Shown: piece after piece, positions 18,764 to 31,251 of the stretch | Numbering within the stretch: position 1 is the first letter of the stretch | How the letters are laid out: each line of letters begins with the position of its first letter | From: Obelidium mucronatum | Lineage: Eukaryota; Chytridiomycota; Chytridiomycetes; Chytridiales; Chytriomycetaceae | Assembly (NCBI GenBank): GCA_025765595.1 | Contig: JAIVFH010000028.1 | Coordinates: 248,001-312,000 of the forward strand | DNA: 64,000 nt | Direction of reading: 5' to 3' | Translations under genes and position numbers: made by a program | Notes under the pieces: model-generated | Databases searched by the model: none | The model's input: the letters and a program-made list of their open reading frames with translations, nothing else | What the model was told of the DNA's origin: nothing

Positions 18764-21700
18764 TTAATCATCTCCAATCACAAGTCCGACTCCGTCCCAT
18801 GCTACTTTATCGAAGAGTCGAGAATCTCTCGCAAAGTCAATATCCTCAAATTCGTCCCCAGCTGATTGACTCAACAAATCTTCGTTTCGGCCATCACCAG
18901 ATATTAGCTCATCATTTTCAAAACCAGAAACGGCGGCCATTTCTTCCGTTTCATGGACCGGCTTCACACCTCGCACATCCTTTACAAATTCCAAAAATTC
19001 ATTTGCAGCATCCAAAGTAGCAAATACGATATCCCAAAAATACTCTCCAGAAGTTGCAACCGGAACCGAAGAAGATGGCGATGATACCGATGCTGATGAT
19101 GAGGGTGAATCAGCCATTCCAGAAACCTTATGAGATGTTGTAGATTCGCTGGATTCCACAGGCTCTTTGAAAACCATCCTAACCCACCAATCCCAACCAG
19201 ATGTAGCCCCTGCTCGGCGCGCTTTTTCAATATTACTGCTCACTCCACTGGATTTTACACCACCAATTGGCCATTCGTCTTCAACGACTTTCACCACTCC
19301 AATCGCTCCGTTTTGGATCAGAGCAGCTACTTTTTGTTCAAGCAAGGATGCTTCCTCCACTTGTGTTATCTGTTGACCCAACTTCCATCGCCAGGTTTTC
19401 CACCGCTCGCAGCGAACCAGGTCCCGAACGCGGCCAACCCGCAACGGGGGAGAATATTGTGGTATTTGTGATGCCGAAAGACCTTTGAAGGGATCGGGAA
19501 TAGGTCTATCGTTTGCTGGCGGCGTTGGGGTCGAAGATAGACTGTTGAGAGAAGGGGACGAGCCACTTCGCGGAAGAGTAGCAGCCAATGAAGCCGCGTG
19601 TTCAAGAAATGGCGCATTTACAGTTGGCGCCGGTAGAGTTGATGCCGGAAACAGGGGCGGCGGCCAAACATCAAATCGCTCAGACGTTAAATAAATATAG
19701 TCTTTTGTCGCTATCAGAGAGACGCTATTCACAGTCACAGATAGGGAAGGTGCAACCCTCAATTTTGATGGCGGGTGTTGAAGTGGGCGATGTGGAACTA
19801 TCCAACCAACCAAGAGATAAAGTTTTAAGAACTCGAAGTTGACCTAAGTTCAAAAAACCTTGTCATAAAAAACCCCCCACGCGATTTAGAAATTACCTTG
19901 TTCAAAACAACTGTGTTTGAAGTCGCAGAATCACAATCAGTGTCATTCACAATGGTTCGAATTCGAGAAACAGGAGAATTAGTTTGCTCCAAGGATGGAT
20001 ACGCTGGCTGTCGACTACCGGATGACAAAGGAGTGTTTAGCAAGTCACTAAACCATCCCTTTCCTCCAGATGAAGGGGGTGCTGTACTCTTGTTTTGCTT
20101 TTTTGCAAGAACGTCCCGCCAATCGAACTTCCCATCCACATCCACATCATTCAATATGACGTTCACGGAAGTTCCTGGTGCCAACAAAACCTTTTCCCGT
20201 AACGCCGTTAAGCTCCATTCCACGTCTTGGTTCACAATCTTGACCTTCCCATCTTCTCCTCTTATAGAGAATTTGCTGCTTCCTGGTTTACTTTCATACA
20301 AAACTGGAACCAAAGAATCCAAAATCCGACTCGTTCCAGATCGATCCCGCGAAAGAAAAACCAAGGACCGTATTCCAGACAGTGGATTCTGCGTGAGACT
20401 CATACTCGACTTTTTTCGAAGAGGCTGACCCTTTCCACCACTTTTCAAGCTTCCTTCAACGCCAATACCACTAACCCGCCTTAAAGTCGGGTTTCCTGCC
20501 CTGTCTCCTGTTGGTGCAGTTGCAGTGCCGTCGTCATTGGCCAAAAAATGGATCCCCAGAAATTGACGGTTTGGCCCAACGTCAATTCGAGCTGAAACAC
20601 AATGAGCTACAAACTTCGTGAAATGCAAAGAAGGTATTGAGTTCACCTAAATGAGACAGTGGTATCTTCCTGGCTAGTTTCAAAATGCGGCTCGGGTCAT
20701 CATAGCGAACCTGCGCAATAACATTAGACAGGTGGGATGAAGCTGCAGAATCCGTCGCAGCCAATGAAGATGCCGTTGCATTCGTGTTTCCCCTTGAAAA
20801 TGGATCGTATGGCATTTGAAACGTTGGTGTGAAAATATAGAGTCCTTTGTCTGTCAACAGAAGATATGATGCTCGCTCAACTGTTTGCATGCGTTCGATT
20901 GTTAAGCGCGTTGTTGAGTCTTGAGATGTGTCCAGCTGCGTCGATGCCACAGGAGAAAGGAATGTTGAAATAAACGATTCGTTAGACGCGGCAGCATTAG
21001 CAGCTATCCCTTGTATGTACGGTGATACTTGTGGAACAACACTTCCAGGAACCCATGCCAAAATCTTTTCCTGATCGTTCAAAAGGACTTTGAACTTCAA
21101 ATGCAATTGAAGAGAGTTATTGATGGAGAGAAATGGAATGTTTGGGGTGCGGGGAAATGGAAGCGACTGCGAAAGATGCCTTGAGCTATTGTGAGAAGAA
21201 TTTTCAGGAATTCCAGACACTCGAGTTAGCCCCGTCAACCCACTGAAGACAGAAAACCTCCCACTATCTCCACTAAACATAGAGCCAGCGATAGTTCGGT
21301 TTGATTGCCTTGGATGGAACGCTGAATACACAGAACCACTTCTGTCTGACCCCGCCTCTGAGTCGTCTCCTTTCACCCTTCTTTGGTGGGTTACCATGGG
21401 ATTTGCAACTGGTCGAGCTAGTACCAATCGTGGTGCCATATCAGCCCCTATGCCTCCTCCCAATTCTCCCGAAGGATCGTTTCCTGTGGGTCTCCTCACC
21501 CCAACGGCTGCTCGCGGCTCGTTCGACATACTACGATAACTACCGAGAGCTAAGCTGCGTGACAATGACGAATGCCCAGCATCACGTCGATTTGCTCCTC
21601 CTGGGTTCGATATCGGTAACGACCCTACTGTTCTTCGAGCTCCTGACCCTGTCTCACCACCTTCTGCAAACGTAACATGAACATTTCGAGACCTCACACT

Positions 21701-24579
21701 TTCTTCATCTCCCCCGTTTCTAGGCTCGAATTCATACACACGGCGGTAGGGTCCAATGGAGTCCAGCGCCACAGCAGAAGAGGGGCCAGCCACACTTCCG
21801 CCGAAAACAGAAGAACTTCCCGAATGATATCCGCCAAGCCTTCCGGAGCTTCCGCTGGACATCGACATTCCACCACTGGCCATTAGCGGCTTTTGCGGTG
21901 GTAGATGCGAGACAACCAGTGCTTCTTCAAACCCACCAAGAGCGCCAGTACTTCTGCTGTTGACACTCTTCGCCGGCCCAGCACGCTGCGAATTCACGTT
22001 CAGATTATTTCGTTCCTGCTCTTCAGCAAATAGTTGAGCTTCGCGACGCCCAGGCCTCATGAACCTGTGCCATCTTTTTATGCCATTCAGCTGTTGCAAC
22101 AAAGGCTGAGTTTGGCGGCTTCATAGAAGCGGTTGCAATCGGATCAGTCAACTTGCGCGAAGCCGCTGGTGTATTCGATAGTGGCGTCATTCCAGAAGAC
22201 GATGCCGAGGACGAGGGTTTTGTGGAGAATTCAGTTGTGAGAAATTGGTGATGACGATAAGGGTGATGTTTCAACAGCTGTTTCTGTAAAAAATCTGTCA
22301 GCAAAGACAGCAAAATTACATTTTGTTGTACCAAATTGGTTTCCTCGAGTTGTCATCTTTGGAAAATTGGGTTTCCCTAATGGGATTTGCTGTATACGAA
22401 AAGCCGCTGATGAAATGCTCTCCGAAATCAAGGGCCTGTTTTGATGGGACTTGGATGATAAGGCGATGGTTTCTTCGATCTTCTCAAGCCTTCCGCTACT
22501 TCCTCTAAATGGGGATGGTCCCAGACCATGTGGACTGCGTTGAATTGCAGGTTCCCCTGCTCCATTCAGTATCGGACTTATTTCCGTACCTCCGACCCTG
22601 GGAGGGCTCACATTATTCCCTATGATTGCGAACGACGTATCACTTGGTAGACTTGTGCTGATTTTTGGATCCAATTCATCTTCCGATGCAACACTGCTAT
22701 TACTACTGCTAGAGCGCGTTCCTGCGTTACTGCTGCTTGACACAAAATCCTGATGCGCATCAAAGTATTTGCTTAGACTACGCTCTTCTCTTTGCGGGAG
22801 CCCACTAGTCGTTGAACTGTTTCTTGATGAACCCAGTATAGGGGGTGAAGTGAAAGATTTGTTGTTTTCCGTTGATGTATTGGCTTCTGCTGACTGAATG
22901 CTGGTTAAAGCCGATGTCATCGGTGCGTCGTTATGGTTCCAGTGGACAGGGGACATTCTTTGGGAATTAGGTGTGACACTTCGCTCATCCATGCTCTCCA
23001 TTAGGAGGTCTAATGAATCGGGATCAATGTGGACAATAGGAAGTTTGGCCGAGCTCTTGTTCATGCTTGTTTCTGGAATTACTGTGTTTGAAGAGCCCCC
23101 TACAGAATGAGGTGTGGAAACGAACAATCCTGTAGGTTGAACTCCATCCAAGTTTTCTTCTGGTGCTCCTCCAGAAAGATCTTCAACAATGGCAATCGCA
23201 CGACGACCTTTTCGTTTTGTGTTCGAAGTCGCTGATTTAATTGGAGACGACTTTTTCTTTTTCAATTCCGATTCCTGTTGAGACTTCGCTGCGATTACGG
23301 AAGACGTTGCCGCAATTGTCAATCCTGCAAGAATTTCTTTGCTTTCAGCCGGAGAAGGTAGCATTCCATCTATCTTCAGAGAAACGGCTTTGGACTTAAA
23401 GTAAGTATATATATTCATTCTGTGTGAAGGCTTAACAAAAGATTTGTTTTAGAACCGCAAGTAATTCCACGATTTGTTTACCTGTTTGGAGATCCCGTTG
23501 CCAGCCACAATAAGGTCAGAGCAAGAATCCAACACAGATATCGCTTTCAGCTCAAATACATCCAATATATTGTTGAAGCTCAAATCCAGCGTTTGTAAGA
23601 CGGGAAAGACGCCACTCCAATCTCCAATCCCCTCTATAGAATTATGCCGAAGAATCAGACAAACAAGAGCCTTGAAATTGATGGTTGTGTTTTGATTTTG
23701 AGATTGTTTTGGGTTGAATTTGGACACAGAAGATGCAACCTTCGTTGATCCTTTGAGTTGGATGTCCAACGAGTGCAATTTGTTATGGCTCAAGTCAAGA
23801 GTCTCAAGGTGTGGTAACACAGAAAGATTCGATGGAAACGACGCGATATTGTTTCCGGATAAATTCAAATAAGTGACGTTGGCCAAATGGGGTATGATTG
23901 TTGGTGATATTTCAGTCAACTTCGAGGATAGAACAGCAACTCGTGAGAAAAGCAGACCCGACGAGTACAAAGGATTCGAAACAATTCGCAGTATGTATTT
24001 TCCAAGATGGGATATCGATAGATCAGATGCGTCAGTCTCTTTGATGGAAGAATCGGTGAGAAACAGAGTTTGGATAGAAGCCTCTGGAGGAAAATCGCCT
24101 AATAGACACTGATTTATCCCTGATATGTGTAGTATTTTAAGCTGGGGTACTGAGTCCATATTGATAATCGCTTGGTGGTTGTCCCCTGCTGGTGAGCGAA
24201 TTGCTTAGCACAAACCACAATAGACGAACAGTCACCTTTCAGACACAGCGATTGAAGCTGAGCTCAATCCATCTGAAATTATTCTTAGACAGCTGTTAAG
24301 AGACTCGGTTGACGGATCCGGTGCTGTTGTCCAAGCTAAACCAAGGTAATTCAGGATGGAGGTATTAGACTGGCGTTGCTGCAGCTGTTTGTCCCCTGGC
24401 TCCACTTCTGTAATCGATGCTTTTAACTTATCATATAGGGCAAGTTCGCTTGGCGAAACCGTAAGCAAACACGTTGAAGTTGTAGTGAAGAGGGTTGTTG
24501 GGCTCAGATTCGATGCATTTTGGATTCGATGTATTTTCAATGCGAGTTCTCTGATGGTCTCAAAGTCAGTCTCTGACAT
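18764..24579 (-). CDS. Large leucine-rich-repeat protein, STK11IP (LIP1)-like
   Basis: Start at MSETDFETIREL (24579). Exons seen: 24236-24579, about 23482-24185, 22332-23394, 20647-22294 (with a +1 break near 22040-22060), 19897-20591 and 18764-19843. Most introns are 37-87 bp and phase-consistent; the first is not resolved. The N-terminal helical region and about six leucine-rich repeats (VTYLNLSGNNIASFP, LETLDLSHNKLHSLD, LQTLDLSFNNILDVF) are followed by a long Ser-rich linker, then ordered segments (LKFKVLLNDQEKILAWVPG, YLLLTDKGLYIF, RSLVFLSRDRSG, ATKDYIYLTSERFDVW). This layout resembles STK11IP, which binds LKB1 and endolysosomal membranes in animals. The assignment rests on architecture and is tentative; a generic LRR scaffold is the alternative. 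Confidence 0.6.
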
Positions 24580-24675
24580 AGATGGTAATAGATGATAATG
24601 GACGTAGTTGTTCTGAATGTCTTTATTCTTAATCAAACTGCAAAGAAATAATATTACCAGTGGTTGATTCCACAC

Positions 24676-25129
24676 TTACTCTTCCCGCATTGCTTCCGCC
24701 GTTTCCCACAGTGCCGCTCTAGTCACAGGAACGGTCAAAGTTAAAACACCTCCTGGGGTGCTCAATTGCATTTTTCCTGTGAAACCCCAGGCAAAGCTAT
24801 AGTCTTTTGAAGTGTCGACTCCATTAACAAGATAGATAATTGCGTCCGATTGGCCAATCGCAGACAGGTCAATGAGACTTGTAAAGTTGGAATGGTGACT
24901 TGAACTTGGCTCAAAGAACCGGACCATACATCGACACCTGCGATCGTTGCCTTAAGGATGGCGTAGATGCCTCCAAGACAGATAGCGAGACCAAGAAAGG
25001 CGGACAAAGTGATATAAGTGCAGCGAGAAATGCAGCAACAGCAGCATTTGCGATGGCGAGTTATTGAATCATGGTTCCGTACAGCGGTGGTTGTTTGGTT
25101 GGAATAACCAAAGGATTCAAGAGATGCAT
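24676..25129 (-). CDS. Cys-rich single-pass membrane protein, LEA2/NDR1-like layout (tentative)
   Basis: One frame reads RHRKCCCCCISRC immediately before a hydrophobic helix (LSAFLGLAICLGGIYAILKA), then VDVWSGSLSQVQVTIPTLQ. A cluster of Cys abutting a membrane helix is typical of S-acylated proteins. The likely start, MHLLNPLVIPTKQPP (ATG at 25129), and the C-terminal part (FAWGFTGKMQLSTPGG... to a stop at 24676) lie in other frames, so at least two frame changes or unseen introns are needed. The order N-terminal PPLYG, Cys cluster, helix and beta-rich outer domain resembles LEA2/NDR1-type proteins; that is family analogy only. Its 3' end abuts the start region of the LRR gene. Confidence 0.35.
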
Positions 25130-25381
25130 CGATGTAGCTTGCTTTCTGATCATTTATTTTTTGATGTCTATGTCATTTTGGGGCTTCGACCATTTATCCC
25201 CGCGGCTTTGTTTTTGATCACCATTTTTGGAGTTTGATCACCACCTTCCATAAATCCAACCACCAGTTCAATTGGTAATCGAAAAATGCACTTATCAAAT
25301 TTCAATCTAGAAGGCCCGTTTTCGTGCAAGTTTTAGGTTGTGAATTTCTTATTGGGCCAATCACAACTTGAACAGTGAACA

Positions 25382-27793
25382 ATGAGAGAAGAATTGGAAT
25401 TCACGGAAGTGTCAAGCCCTCTCCATGACCGCAATGTTCACCCAAACCATCGAAATGAACCTAAACTATCTGTATTTGAGCTACCTGTTCTCTCCCTGAA
25501 ACAGAAGAATAATGCCTCCTTATGTGGTCCATCTTACACAGGCTCTTTTGCAGCATCATTTAAACACACTATCCTCCCCCATTCGATGCCAATTGATCAC
25601 AGCAAAATTGGATGGACTGCACTTCCGGACGTTATAGATCATAGACAAACTCAGATTATTGGGGTCTTGACTTGCCAAGGGGGCTTGTTACCCAATCTCC
25701 ATTCCATCAAACCAACAGACAAAAAAGACGCAAACAAATTGAGGGACTCATTTGTTTCAAAGGACGCATCAATTCCACCAGCGAACTGTTCGAAACGAGA
25801 GTCGCGAACAGAGATGCTCAAACGGGCATACGTAGGCTCCAAAAAAACTCACCATAAAAGTTCACATTGGGAATCATCCGGAATCCTCAAAGGGGTTTGG
25901 ACATCTGGGGTTGGATGGAAGCAAGTCAAAGAGGATTTGAAACTGGCAGCGAACAAACAGTTTGCAATCGATATTTGTGACGAAGTTTCGAATATGGGCG
26001 TTCCAGTGAAGCTGTTGGAAACAAAAGATCTCGTAGCAGCCTCTGTTGCCACATAATTCTCCAGAGGTTGCTATAAATGCGGTCATGAATTGTTTGACAA
26101 AAGGCAGGAACACTATGTTAGCCACACCAGCCAGTTAATGAAGCGAAATTCGAAGAAAGATCTGCGACAAACATCCCAGCAGCGCAGTATACTTCCAGCA
26201 ATCTTGACTTCAGAATCATCCCCACAAGAAACAAGAAGTTCCTCCACAATTAAATCAAAACGTATCTGTTTTCAGCGAAACTTGGACTCAGCATCCGCGA
26301 TTTCCGATGGAAGCTCGCGATTTTCCAAACGCTGCAGAGACTCAATACCAGGCAAAACCGTCTTCATGTCCCTCATAGCCACAAAAAGAAGCTCAAAGAC
26401 ATGAATGCTTCTCCTGTAGATAACTTTGATAGAATGGCGGACTTTTTGGACTCCCCCTTACCGTTTAACATACACCCGCCAAGGTCTAAACTGATGCTAG
26501 CAAGAGGCAACAATGAACATGAGGCGTTAAATCGCGAAAAAGAGGCATTTATTTGGGCAATGAGAATTAAAGAGCTTCTTGATCGGCGGAGCAGTGTGGT
26601 GAATCGGAAAGGTCTGGATGGACCAGTCTTTTCGCGATTTGAAGAAATTGAAGAGTTGGACTCCTTGCTTCAAAAAATTCCGTGGTTTTCCCAATTCAGT
26701 GAGGTGAGACGGAGAGATTTTTGTTTTTCTTCGTCATTCGCAAAGCTAAAATCGAATTGGAAATAGGATTTGAGACATGGAATCTGTGATGTGGTTCAAA
26801 TAAGTCACCATCCCAGAAACACTGTATTAACAAAATACAAAAACCGACATCAAACGTGGTACATCCTTCTCACTGGATCCATCAGCAAAACAACACCGCC
26901 ACAAAAGAAGGTGCAGAAGCTTTCGCGCCTCCCAGAACATGTTGTTCAAACGCTCTATGTGAATCCAACAAGCACAAACCTCCCACCACCCGCATCGCCC
27001 ACGATATCAGATCTCGGAAGGCACGATGATAATGCAAGAGCAAGTTCCAACCACAAAGAAGGCTATACCAAAGCATCAAATCGCACCTACCCCATGTCAA
27101 AACGTCTCATGCAATCTCAAACCCGAATTTGTCGGAATTGACAACGAGTATCAGATATACAACACCTGGAACGTCCATGACGCCGTTTCAGAATTTGTTG
27201 GATCCATTGGCATACACGTGTACCCATCCGGCCTCTCTGAAAACAGATACACATTCTTGGGTATTGAGTGTGGACCGGAGGGATTTTATCAAAGTGGTGG
27301 AAGAAGCAGAATCGGGGGTTTATAAAACGCTTAAAAAGCTATCAAAGGTCCAGGGAATCGGTGAGCCTGGCAACGGGGTAGACGGGGTGGTGCGAAGGGA
27401 TTACTTGATGGAGTTGGTCAGGAAAGGAGAATTGAGGAAAATCGAAAGTGGCGCGGTGTTTCCGGAGGGTTTGATCCAGAATTATCACTTTATCAGTAAG
27501 TAATTTTTCGGCAATGACACGTCCAATGAACTTAAAGGTTTCCTTATCCAGTTCTCTCCGGGTCCGCCACCATGCAGATAGTGTCGATTGGAAGGGGATT
27601 TAGATTCACAAGTGGAAAAATACGCAAACCGAAGCTATCAAGAAAGCTTGCATTTGAACAGACTGTGCCGAAGATGGTCCTCTTTGCACCTGAGACGCAG
27701 TGGAATCTCCCTGAAAAGTGGAGGATTCAGTCGCAAGATTTTATTGTTCGAATTGTGGCAGGACCGTCTGGCTGCGTTATTCATACTTTTTGA
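25382..27793 (+). CDS. Cyclic-nucleotide-binding-domain protein with an inserted loop
   Basis: Start MREELEFTEVSSPL (25382). About 220 residues of low-similarity N-terminus precede a short CYKCGHELFDKR...HYVSH zinc-finger-like stretch; an intron spanning the stop at 26054 is inferred (GTTGGA donor, 51 bp). Further introns are 26187-26275 (GTATAC ... TTTTCAG) and 26704-26766 (GAG|GTGAGA ... GAAATAG); the latter removes a stop and joins IPWFSQFSE to DLRHGICDVVQ. The CNB fold then reads TVLTKYKNRHQTWYILLTGS and, about 90 residues later in another frame, PASLKTDTHSWVLSVDRRDF. The lost frame near 27130-27200 is unresolved. A final exon follows GTAAGT at 27495. No kinase or channel domain is seen, so the role is probably as a cAMP/cGMP-responsive adaptor. 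Confidence 0.6.
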
Positions 27794-27938
27794 CCTGAAC
27801 GGAATAGTGCGATTCAATTTTAATTTTTTTTTGGGAGGGGAATTGTCAAATTTCTTGTTTTGGTGTTTCTTGACCAGAATTGTCAAAGAACGCTCACATT
27901 TCCCCTCTTTGTTTGTTGAACGCTGCTTCAAATTTCTG

Positions 27939-30900
27939 ATGATCGGTAGTGTAGTTGGCCACTCTGCTATCGCACTGCTAGGTTTTGGCTGGACAGTAAC
28001 AGCAGCGCCAGTCTGCACATGGACAAAAGCACCACCAACTCCCGTCAACGAGGCCACCCAAGCCATCACTGGACTGTCAATTACATGCACTGGAGTATCT
28101 GCCCAAACCAACGCGATCCTCACAAGCGACATTGACACAAAACTGTCGCTTTCAGTTCCGCTCTCCAACGGAGCTGCCGTTTTCCCGTCATTTACCCTCC
28201 TCAAAGGGGAAACTAAAACCGGCGGCACCCAAACACTCACAGTGACAATTAATGGAGTAGCCGCCCTCACGGGGAAAACCTATCTCATCCCACAGCAGAT
28301 TGACATTGGTTTCTTGGCCAACTTTGATGTGCCGTCTGGGTGGATGGATCACAGTTTTCAAGCACTTGTGTTTTCCTATGTTCTGAACCAGGAAAAGTTT
28401 TTGCTAAACACTCAAATCAAGGTTGATGTGAAACCGTCGAATTGTTCAGTTACTATCTCAGCGGCCAGTACGTTTGCTATTCTTTCTAACCCGGATGTTT
28501 TGGCTATTTGGGGTCCTGATTGTAGTGGTACTGCCATGGTTGATTCACCAGTTGGGTTTCTTATATTTTACTTTTGTTATACTGCCTCTTATGTTTCTTC
28601 TTATGTCGTAAAATTTCTCTCAATAATTAATTAGATGGCTGCAGCCTTTGGTGTTCCCGTTGTTAGTGGAACCAACGGAAACCCGACTCTATCTGACAAA
28701 TCCGTTTATAAAATGTATATGAGAACAATTACAAACAACAATGGAGAAAATCTATTCCTCCTATCCATGATTCAATATTACGGTTGGAAGTATGTCAACA
28801 TCATCACCTTCGACTACCTCCCATTCGGCGACTTCATGTACGCTGCATTGAGTCAGCTTAATGTGACAGTTGTAGGTTAACTTGATTTTGCCCTCTGGAA
28901 AGCTGGATTACACCAGTGAATTGCAACAAATCTTGAAATCGAAAACCTGCAGTTATTCTGACAAACATTTACAATAACGATGCTCTCACATCTGACAACT
29001 TGTACAAGTCGGCTCTGCCCTTGGGAATGTTTGATAAGCCGTATGTCTGGCTGTAAGTTTCCTTAGATTTCATGGTTTTAAAGTTCGATAATGTTTAACA
29101 TCATCATATTCCAGATTTGCAAATCCGTCTGGTGACGATTTCCAGAGTACCAGCATTATTCCTGACACCAAAAAAGCGGGCCATATTTATTTCGCTAGAA
29201 CTCCACCTCCAACAAACATGCCATGGAGAGAAAAGGTTGCAGCATTGGTTAACAATGATACATGGGTGTCAGCCATGTATGGCCCTGCATACTTGACACG
29301 AACTAAACCAGTTGTAGCGAATAACCTGGATCAATTTGGCTTGTGGAATATGAATGCATATCTAACAATTATTGTTCGTATCTCCCCTCCGTTTTAGCTT
29401 CATTTTTTTGATGACTCATGACTACGCTTCATTATCTCCTCCCAGACCTGCCCTTCGCAACCTTATCTATGTCAAACAAGTTGACTTTGATGGAATGGGG
29501 TTATACCAAGAAATGCGAAAAATCGACATTATTGGAATGGAGGGCCCCTTAGCTTTCGACGCTAACGGCGATGGTTACAATGTTCCCGCGGCCGGTATCA
29601 TGTGGGTAGCCAAAAAGGGTTGGACCACGATGGGAGACATTCTCCCCGTCACAACATCCGCCTTCTTGCAATACACACCAATAAACAAGAACCTCGTCTG
29701 GCCCGGAAACAGTACGCAGCCGCCCACTGGTTTAATCTGTGACCATGAATGTGGTCATGGTGCTTGTACTCGACCTGGTACTTGTATCTGTGAGCCTGGA
29801 TGGGTTCAAGACAAGACTCTGTTTTTGTCGGGTGGACCTGATTGTACCATTGCAATCTGTAAGGCCTGTCAAAATGGACAGTGTGTTTCACCAAACGTTT
29901 GCCAGTGTAACCCCAACTGGATTGGCTCCGACTGCAGTATTCTATCGTTGCCCATGCAGCAAACCAGTTTCAGCTCACCTGACCAGGTTGGATCTCAAGT
30001 CGTTGCGATTGTAAACCTGGTTATCCTGGGCCTCACTATTATCTCCGCCATCTTCCTCACAATCAACCGCAACAACAAGCAATTCAGAAGTTTGGATATC
30101 TCCTTCACTGGTATCCAATTGATTGGAATCATTATCGGACACGTCGGCCTCATATTTTCAACCGCTGGTCCAACGGATATAAACTGCAGTCTACGCTTGT
30201 TCCTTTTTGTCGGGAGGCATGATTCTCCAAATGACTGCCTTGCTTCTGAAAACCTACAGATTCTACACAATCTTTGACAGCACAAACCCAAGCGCCAAAG
30301 GAAACCTCCAATTCTGGAAACTAGGGCTCGTGATTGCAATCTTTTTCTTTATCACCATGATCATGTGTATTGTGTGGGCTGCAGGGGACCAGCCATACTA
30401 CACTGTGTTAAAGAACGTGGACGGAATCAACTTTTACGGAGCCTGCAAGAGCTTGAGCAACGGTGCGGGTTACGCTGCTGTTGTTATCCTTGGACTTCTT
30501 TTCGGGTTCGTGTCGTCAGTCATGATTGTCTTGTCTGCAGTTGAGTCAAAACATTCCCAAAGAGTATGCTGACAATAAGCTTGTCCTTCGATACGCTATT
30601 TGCACCATTTTCTTTTCTATTGTCATGGTGGTTGTGCAGTTCCAGAACTTTAATGAGGTTACAAAGACTATTATTGTCAATGCAGTTGGGATCCTGAATC
30701 TGCAGGCTGGTCATTATATCTTGGTTGTTCCCAGATATTTGAAGGCTGCAAAGAAAATGTCTGTGGGTAGTAGTCAGACTTCTTCCTCTAATCAAGGGGA
30801 GGATACTGCCGAAAGCGGGGCTGGGTTCAGTCCTGTCTCCAAATCGACTTCGGATATGGTTTTGCTGCAAGTTTGTCACTTGAAGCCTGGTCTTTTGTCG

Positions 30901-31206
30901 AGATGGGTCAAGAAGATGGGAATGTATGACCGCAGAAACAATATTCTTATGGTTCAAGCCGCCTCCAGCGAAACTCAACCCCACACGCCTATGGATGCCT
31001 TTTTGCTCAACGTTAGTCACTCGAAAATTGTGGACGTTGATATTCCCACGTCTGGCGTTTTGGGAAGTTTTAGCATTGAATGTGGCAACATTTTGCATCA
31101 GTTCCAATTGGCTGGAACTGGTGATGAGAAAGTCATCCAGGACTTTGCTGGTCTTCTCAAGTCTTTGAAGAATTCATCATTCACTCAATCCAGTATGGCC
31201 AAATAG
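27939..31206 (+). CDS. Class C (GABA-B-type) G-protein-coupled receptor with two EGF-like modules
   Basis: Signal peptide MIGSVVGHSAIALLGFG; the extracellular ligand-binding fold spans exons to about 29.7 kb (IWGPDCSGTAMVDSP, AAAFGVPVVSGTNGNPTLSDK, YYGWKYVNIITFDYLPFGDF, VDFDGMGLYQEM, GPLAFDANGDG). Next come two Cys-rich EGF-like units (about 29730-29845 and 29860-29940; GHGACTRPGTCICEPGW and CQNGQCVSPNVCQCNPNW). Seven helices follow; the TM3 end reads LLLKTYRFYTIF, matching the class C KTWR motif. The tail (about 30740-31200) has a PH-like patch. Introns: 28551-28634 (GTTGGG donor), 29053-29114 and one near 29380-29445. Four +1 breaks (near 28876, 28951, 30215, 30550) interrupt otherwise well-aligned sequence. 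Expected ligand class is amino acids or similar small molecules; unproven. Confidence 0.8.
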
Positions 31207-31251
31207 ATGTTCAATTATTTTGGCTTTAATCATTTGAAATAAACACATTCT

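Noticed and set aside
24676..24760. N-terminal extension of the LRR protein from 24675
   Set aside because: The upstream codons belong to the 3' end of the Cys-rich gene; the ATG at 24579 begins the conserved helical region.
28873..30550. Euplotes-type frameshifting at stop codons in the class C GPCR
   Set aside because: Alignment of TM3 and of the VILTNIYNND strand places the shifts away from 0-frame stops.
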